Below, piece after piece: positions 61,101 to 64,000 of a stretch of DNA of 64,000 bases. The stretch is from an uncultured Cohaesibacter sp. GTDB taxonomy: Bacteria > Pseudomonadota > Alphaproteobacteria > Rhizobiales > Cohaesibacteraceae. The notes under the pieces are model-generated. The model did no database searches, was not told the DNA's origin, and saw only the letters and a list, made by a program, of their open reading frames with translations. Position numbers and translations under genes: made by a program. Numbering within the stretch: position 1 is the stretch's first letter; every line of letters begins with the position of its first letter. The DNA lies in assembly GCF_963682185.1 (NCBI RefSeq), contig NZ_OY821667.1, forward strand, positions 3,361,501 through 3,425,500. The letters are read 5' to 3'.

Positions 61101-62767
61101 TCTCCGCTGCGTACGCCGCCATTCCCGCCAATGCCCGGATTGGAAATGGCAACGATGCCATCCGCAGCTGTGCCACTGGTTTGGATGGTGCCGGAGTTTG
61201 TGACCGAAATTTCTCCCTTGGAGCCGCCTGTGCTGCCTCCATCGCCGCCATCCCCACCATGGTGGCCGGAGCCGCCATCACCAGCGGTTCCCCCTTCGCT
61301 GATGGCCTTGATGCCAAAGCCGCCAGTGCCGGAGGTATTGATGCTGCCGGAGTTGGTGACCGAGACATTGCCCGCATGGCCGCCATCTCCGCCATCGCCC
61401 GCATAGCTTTTTCCTTCACCATGGCCCCCGTCGCCCCCATTGCCTCCCAGGCTTTGCGCGAAAATTCCATAGGCATCATCTCCTGAAACGATCAGATCCC
61501 CCTGGTTCTCGACAGAAACTTCGCCGCCATCGCCGCCACTACGGCCATCCGACGCCGGGTGGCCTTCGCCGCCATCATTGCCGCTATAGCCCATGCTGCG
61601 GGCAAAAATCGCAGCACCGTCATCACCTGTAATCGATATTGTTGCACTGTTGGTGACAGACACTGTGCCTGCCGATCCGCCAGTACCACCATAGCCGCCA
61701 ACATGACCGGTTCCGCCTGTGCCAGCCTCGCCTCCCGTGGAAAGAGCATCAATGCCACGCGGCTCGTCTCCGCTCGAAGATATATCGCCGCTGTTGACCA
61801 CTGTGACGGAGCCGCCGTTTCCTCCATCTCCGCCATAGCCGCCATAGTGATATTCCCCGGCTTCATTATGGCCGTCATTGCCATCGCCCCCAAAGGAAAA
61901 GGCGCGAATACCAGCGCTACTGTGGCCGGTAATGGTCATTGTGCCAGAATTGGTAACGGATACGGTGCCGCCGTCGCCTCCGTTGCCACCGCTTCCGCCA
62001 TTGTGATCGCCCGAGATATATCCCGGTTGGCCTCCATCGCCGCCCTGACTTAAGGCGCGGATGCCTGTCGCAAGGTGACCGTCAGCCGTCATGGAGGCGG
62101 TCGAGGTGATTGTGATCGTTCCACCAACACCGCCATCGCCACCGGACCCCCAATGCTTGTAAAACATCTTCTTCTCGGTGCCACCAAAGCCGGTGCCGCC
62201 ATCGCCCCCTTGCGAAAGGGCATAAACGACATTCACATCGTCTCCGCTGGCCAATAATGTTCCTGCGACGCTGCTGGTGATGTCTCCGCCGCGCCCGCCT
62301 GCGCCGCCGTTGCGCCCATAGGAATAGGTGCGCCCCGTGCCGCCTGTGCCCCCTTTACCGGCCGTGGAAACAAGGCTGAAGAGCGAGTCTCCATAGGGCA
62401 GGTCAAGACCATTTGCATAAATGGTATCAGTGGCAGAAAAGGTAAGGGAAATATCGCCCCCGTTGCCGCCTGTCTGGCCATAAGTGCCAAAATGGTTGGC
62501 GTCAGAGTGGTCCTCGCCCTTATATCCCGTGCCGCCCGTGCTTTGCAGGATATAGGGGGTGTTTACAATCGTCCAAAGAATAAACACGTCGCAGGAAATA
62601 TCGGAAGCACTGTGGCCATAGGAGCCTGCGGTGATCACAGACTGATAGCTGGAGGTCAACGTACATGCCCCAGCAACAAGCGTTGATCCCCCCATCATCA
62701 AGCTGGCAAGAGCTACTTTTTTGATGAGTATTTGAGCAAAAACGCATCGTCGATTGCTGGAATACAT
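55133..62767 (-). CDS. Giant glycine-rich autotransporter (type Va) with C-terminal beta-barrel
   Basis: 2,544 residues from ATG 62767 (an AAAGG site precedes it; an in-frame start at 62806 is possible). A signal peptide (KVALASLMMGGSTLVAGA) leads into a passenger of about 2,200 residues built from imperfect repeats of roughly 70-80 residues, most ending (I/V)LAQSIGGGGGNGG with an NxGxIxTxGxxAxGI strand; about 17 such Gly-runs are visible. The first 700 residues are a looser Gly/Asp-rich version. The last 300 residues form an autotransporter barrel ending in VSLKLGWSF, with the terminal Phe. A surface adhesin or biofilm factor is likely; no protease motif is seen. Confidence 0.9.
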   Translation of the reverse strand: MYSSNRRCVFAQILIKKVALASLMMGGSTLVAGACTLTSSYQSVITAGSYGHSASDISCDVFILWTIVNTPYILQSTGGTGYKGEDHSDANHFGTYGQTGGNGGDISLTFSATDTIYANGLDLPYGDSLFSLVSTAGKGGTGGTGRTYSYGRNGGAGGRGGDITSSVAGTLLASGDDVNVVYALSQGGDGGTGFGGTEKKMFYKHWGSGGDGGVGGTITITSTASMTADGHLATGIRALSQGGDGGQPGYISGDHNGGSGGNGGDGGTVSVTNSGTMTITGHSSAGIRAFSFGGDGNDGHNEAGEYHYGGYGGDGGNGGSVTVVNSGDISSSGDEPRGIDALSTGGEAGTGGTGHVGGYGGTGGSAGTVSVTNSATISITGDDGAAIFARSMGYSGNDGGEGHPASDGRSGGDGGEVSVENQGDLIVSGDDAYGIFAQSLGGNGGDGGHGEGKSYAGDGGDGGHAGNVSVTNSGSINTSGTGGFGIKAISEGGTAGDGGSGHHGGDGGDGGSTGGSKGEISVTNSGTIQTSGTAADGIVAISNPGIGGNGGVRSGEGGDGGDAGLIDITVNNTIETSGIFSSGVFATSIGGNGEDGGSDKVGSSSAHGGDGGSAGHGGDVSFNASGPTSGTVLDSQTFNILTTGDLSAGVHMQSIGGNGGRGGDAEASGFFSAVAVGGDGGPGGNAGHLDAELSDSAIIKTTGSWSDGLVLQSIGGGGGMAGSASASSLLDSTAVGGQGGNGGDGGTIQVEMHNSTILTQGNNSTAVLAQSIGGGGGAGGQAFASATGFGLSSATAIGGKGGSGGDGDHVYIVNGSGNNIVTGLADDALAGTNSVGIIAQSIGGGGGNGGSAASVSLSVGVGTPSFSNSVAVGGAGGSGGRGGSVTVANDGTIQTYGANASGILAQSIGGGGGNGGDAKSLNASISEDASITRTKTVGGSGGDGGHSDTVELVMSGSIATTGDNAAGAILQSIGGGGGNGGSAGAITLTGSAGTSLSDTHIVGGSGGSGGDGGQITVKAYESGGNNATITTSGENASGLILQSIGGGGGNGGDATNLAISAAADATISRHLTVGGTGGDGGHGDDIVMTSNNFGPEQIDIQTAGSNAHGILAQSIGGGGGNGGDSLSIAGAFTDGGESYQLSSTVGGKGGAGGRAGTISIENAGSIITSGDAAFGMLVQSVGGGGGNGGNSTSMAISTEKGDINADQTIGGSGAIGGDGGVDGKTNSVTNYGTITTTGNRSSGIVAQSIGGGGGNGGHVTSFDLTVPSGDDEEGSEEGEGGEEEGSESDPVMDSLKGQVLEAAGLSGTTLLGGSGGAGGDGMTVVITNENGISTSGYNAHGMVAQSIGGGGGTAGTVTSFSADLTQDPSSYADDRVAGAFRTIKLSQSHGAQAGANGSGGFATIAAKAGSITQTTGDLSIGMLAQTIGGGGGDGGFIEAADATLNEDDLPDTWAALTSHYDLTSRLGTSESFLLFVDIIPGGRVRGDAKAYVEDGAIVVTHGTASPGVVTQAIGNGGGTYSSGIFSRYLAGAGSEYKATYSLGTAATDSAGHGAISELVVSDASSHITTNGDLSHGALVQSIGGGGGLVSSVIGDTVAFSSQSLEFILGSEVKLDKDENYGAKAEATLNDGAITTSGTFSSGVVAQSIGGGGGQALAQLGQVDSTTTSLTARLGRNNVVGGFSSEARIANHATITSSGDGSHGLVAQSIGGGGGMVSVTNLASAAIATPYIFYGSSKSPSSANGETASITNWGDITTTGQQSYGILAQSIGGGGGLVSLDAGDSVHLHSYASDQSAGTAYVNLVAGASITTHGDGSHGIFAQSSTSGGLLNLLGDTTITDYTAQTSSGYDKNDDSGHGGTVEIYADGTIATTGAYAHGIFAASTAGSTILSQTSDGLAIYGNHGLANSGAVSIEQSGSIVVSGEGSVGLYALANNWNTDDSIKVTSNGAISASGEGGAAIRLRNVPKDETSGSGGNGAHTTTSLDIQSDATILALDSSTATSAIEAIDDHGRFTIDIAGTVGAVEADGSSAQTYDAKQHAIKTSGYGTITVEYGGLVRGMIAAEEAGRLVLHNKGDIDGAASKLAVYDSYSGSRHFLEIDPGAATGAMIEADHINVLEGTFNPYLSSFSSFSGDVTIVDLAKAPSGSLLDHVVDTPVLTFSKQLSDSGREVVLTGVKASFLDAGLSGNSLTIAQTMDAKVQDWMQGGAIDDQGLYDFLLFTAKQTSTEAVSDMLTDSLDATKHFGQTIGQHDNGVAHLSNLHSCGTSEGSYAAISEAECNWFKVNHNTSLSFSDGRTANTTGLSMGRQVAFGDVWRLGIGANVNFNDMSSTTLSSSGTSYHAGGVVKYTEGPWLATAGLSASYSTASGSRIVPTGARSLSDQKSFGLSARLRAGRELELGPLFFMPLVDLDMSWIHDFGYEETGGGAFNIKVEEDNLFLFDLHPHIRFGTAFKSEETNATIRPYMDAGVRFGLNDDTLTQSFTSSAISNAAQKLTVDRDDMQATLGAGFQAFIGDNLEAKVEYEGRFSDEGRGHAVSLKLGWSF

Positions 62768-63111
62768 ACGTAAACCTTTTGTTAATATATTGAAAGAATT
62801 ACGCAAAAATACTTTGATAGTAAAAACGATTCCAAACTACATGTCTACTTGGAAAAAAACAGAAAAATATATACTTAATTTAGCGGGGAGGGAAAATCGC
62901 AATATCCTGAAGCGGCCATTCTGCAGCGTCATATGCCTAAACATGGCCTTAAACAGTATCGCTGTTCAAAAGACAGAGTGATCTTCAGGAGGAAATTAGG
63001 AAAAGAAGAGCGGTAAAAGACCGCAAAAGAAAAGGGCGACCGAGCGGTAAAGCGGTCACCCTTAGATCTCGTCATGTCAGCATTTCATGCTCGACAAGCG
63101 CTCAATTTCAA
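62768..63111. promoter_or_regulatory. Intergenic region carrying the autotransporter promoter and a terminator
   Basis: About 345 bases. The first part (62770-62890, AT-rich) must hold the autotransporter promoter on the minus strand; no confident -35/-10 pair was found. The second part has two GCGGT-type hairpins, the larger of which is the terminator for the small gene at 63.1 kb. Confidence 0.5.
63033..63062 (-). terminator. Terminator of the small basic-protein gene
   Basis: On the minus strand AGGGTGACCG and CGGTCGCCCT pair over ten bases with one wobble and are followed by a TTTTCTTTT run. It starts 50 bases after the stop of the 57-residue gene. Confidence 0.7.
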
Positions 63112-63285
63112 TCAGGCAGAAACGGTGCGCGATTTCACCGGTGTGTGATGTTTGGAAGAGCGCCGCGCTGCTGATGCCTCGCCGGTTTTGAACAAACGGG
63201 ACAGCAGGGAGTGGAATTGTTTTGAGCGCTCAAAATGGCCGCGTACAAGAGCGTGGTTGATTTCGTTGTGGCTCAAATATCTCAT
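63112..63285 (-). CDS. Small basic protein of 57 residues, unknown function
   Basis: A short gene with good support: TAGGA seven bases before the ATG, and a terminator downstream. The protein starts MRYLSHNEINHALVRGHFER and continues SKQFHSLLSRLFKTG, then a basic tail ending VKSRTVSA. It is rich in Arg, Lys, His and Ser, has no membrane segment and no Cys. I do not recognise a named family; small RSK-F-x-x-L-type proteins of this kind recur in Hyphomicrobiales by my recollection. Codon use matches the surrounding genes. Confidence 0.6.
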   Translation of the reverse strand: MRYLSHNEINHALVRGHFERSKQFHSLLSRLFKTGEASAARRSSKHHTPVKSRTVSA

Positions 63286-63636
63286 TTTCTGTTCCTATCT
63301 TAGCAGGAGTTAAGAAAGATACATTCCTTTATTGAGTGTTATATTAGCATATATATTCCTTCCCATGAAGCATTTCCAGAGCCAGGCCCACTCTTCGAAC
63401 GCAGGAAAGAATAAATGATGCACCAAGGCTTCGTATTTTCACTATGTTGGATAGAAAAATCCGATAATGCAATTATATAGGAATAAATTGTTTGGATATT
63501 TTGCAGTGAATTGTGGATTGTTCTCAATAATGCAAAATTTTAGGAAAATATATGAAAAGCAAAAGCCCCTGCCGTTGTAAAATAATTACAAAGGTGCATT
63601 GACGCAGACTCAGCAGACAGAGCCCATGTATCGCGT
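63286..63636. other. Intergenic region upstream of the small gene
   Basis: About 350 AT-rich bases holding the small-gene promoter on the minus strand and the end of the acyltransferase transcript. TTGTAA-AATAA-TTACAA (63575-63591) is a short palindrome. No gene or strong terminator was found. Confidence 0.45.
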
Positions 63637-64000
63637 CTAGCTACCCTGAGCTTTTGCGCCTATCTTCGAGGTTTGATTGGGTTCAGTTTGAGATAATGTT
63701 TGCTTATTGTCCAATTGTTTGGAGATTGCGGACATGACGAGTTTAGCGCCGGTCAGGCTAACATGGTCATCATCGACATAAAGCGAATGGCCATCCTGCT
63801 CTTGAATACAAACGCCGGAGGCATTGCTGCAAAAGATGCTGCGCATATCGACGACCGAGATATTCGGGCTTTCCTTGCGCGCCATGCGCAGCAACTTAAG
63901 CACGTTTTTTTCCCTGTCATCATACCAGGAAACAGGATAATTCAGCACGGACCTGTCGAGCAATAGCGCTCTTGGCACATCAACCCCGACCTCCGGTACG
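63637..64000 (-). CDS. SGNH-type acyltransferase C-terminal end (OafA-like), 5' end outside window
   Basis: Only the last about 120 residues are present and the frame runs off the window end (…VPEVGVDVPRALLLDR). The pattern YVDDDHVSLTGAKLV matches the Asp-x-x-His-(L/V)-S motif that ends the SGNH domain of acyltransferase-3/SGNH fusions, which O-acetylate polysaccharides or lipopolysaccharide. VDMRSIFCSNASGVC just before it also fits that family. The N-terminal membrane part would be in the next window. The tail after residue 90 is polar. Confidence 0.65.
   Translation of the reverse strand, partial: VPEVGVDVPRALLLDRSVLNYPVSWYDDREKNVLKLLRMARKESPNISVVDMRSIFCSNASGVCIQEQDGHSLYVDDDHVSLTGAKLVMSAISKQLDNKQTLSQTEPNQTSKIGAKAQGS

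Noticed and set aside
55433-62686. Many long open frames on the plus strand and in other frames across the autotransporter
   Set aside because: They mirror the Gly/Ser-rich coding strand of a GC-rich repeat gene, read as low-complexity Pro/Ala/Ser or Cys-rich chains, lack ribosome sites and match no family.
55133-62767. Repeated 20-30 base units that might be read as a CRISPR or direct-repeat array
   Set aside because: The repeats are in-frame codons for SIGGGGGNGG-type blocks with variable intervals and third-position changes, so they are protein repeats.

Overview
The window looks like chromosomal DNA of an alphaproteobacterium, most likely a marine member of the Hyphomicrobiales (Cohaesibacter-like; inferred from gene content, not tested). 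The pointers are moderate-to-high GC, two complete TRAP transporters, a fused EIIA-HPr-EI fructose phosphotransferase protein, many FCD/IclR/LysR/ROK-type catabolic regulators and a very large glycine-rich autotransporter. I saw no rRNA, tRNA, insertion sequence or CRISPR array.

Region 1 (1-5.4 kb): the end of a peptide/oligosaccharide ABC importer (two ATPases), a cytoplasmic Asp-box sialidase-like protein, a four-carbon acid sugar kinase (DUF1537) and a DapA-family aldolase, all on the plus strand, resembling an uptake-and-breakdown cassette for an acidic sugar. A GNAT/RimK ATP-grasp fusion faces it (5.4-7.3 kb, minus). Region 2 (7.7-20.5 kb): a shikimate/quinate-type catabolic block with a TetR regulator, shikimate dehydrogenase, TRAP transporter and two-domain 3-dehydroshikimate dehydratase. 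Inside it sits a LysR-controlled operon of an HMG-CoA-lyase-like enzyme, a TIM-barrel isomerase, a CoA-acylating aldehyde dehydrogenase and a ThDP enzyme, whose substrate is unknown. Region 3 (20.7-24 kb): a marR-emrA-emrB efflux operon. Region 4 (24-33 kb): a minus-strand exopolysaccharide-like operon (receiver/zinc-ribbon regulator, GT2 synthase, HlyD-like protein) divergent from a histidine kinase, receiver, Hpt and receiver-PAS phosphorelay.

Region 5 (33-40.1 kb): a ROK regulator and the fructose PTS operon fruB-fruK-fruA. fruK carries an apparent one-base frameshift near its 3' end. Region 6 (40.3-55 kb): an SdhL-like shikimate dehydrogenase homologue, then a large sugar-acid regulon: GntR and IclR regulators, 2-keto-3-deoxygluconate kinase, a FAH/hydratase-like protein, 2-keto-3-deoxygalactonate kinase, three dehydrogenases, a second TRAP transporter, KDPGal aldolase and an L-fuconate-dehydratase-type enolase. 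A shared palindrome (ATCTGCTATAGCAGAT type) lies before the IclR gene and before the dehydrogenase/TRAP operon. Region 7 (55.1-64 kb): a 2,544-residue autotransporter, a 57-residue basic protein and the C-terminal end of an SGNH-type acyltransferase.

The theme is import of organic and sugar acids by ABC, TRAP and PTS systems and their funnelling to pyruvate, triose phosphate, acetyl-CoA or protocatechuate, with a surface-polysaccharide/adhesin component. The least explained parts are the ThDP/acylating-dehydrogenase/lyase operon (13.4-18.5 kb) and the zinc-ribbon response regulator with its polysaccharide synthase (24-28 kb).
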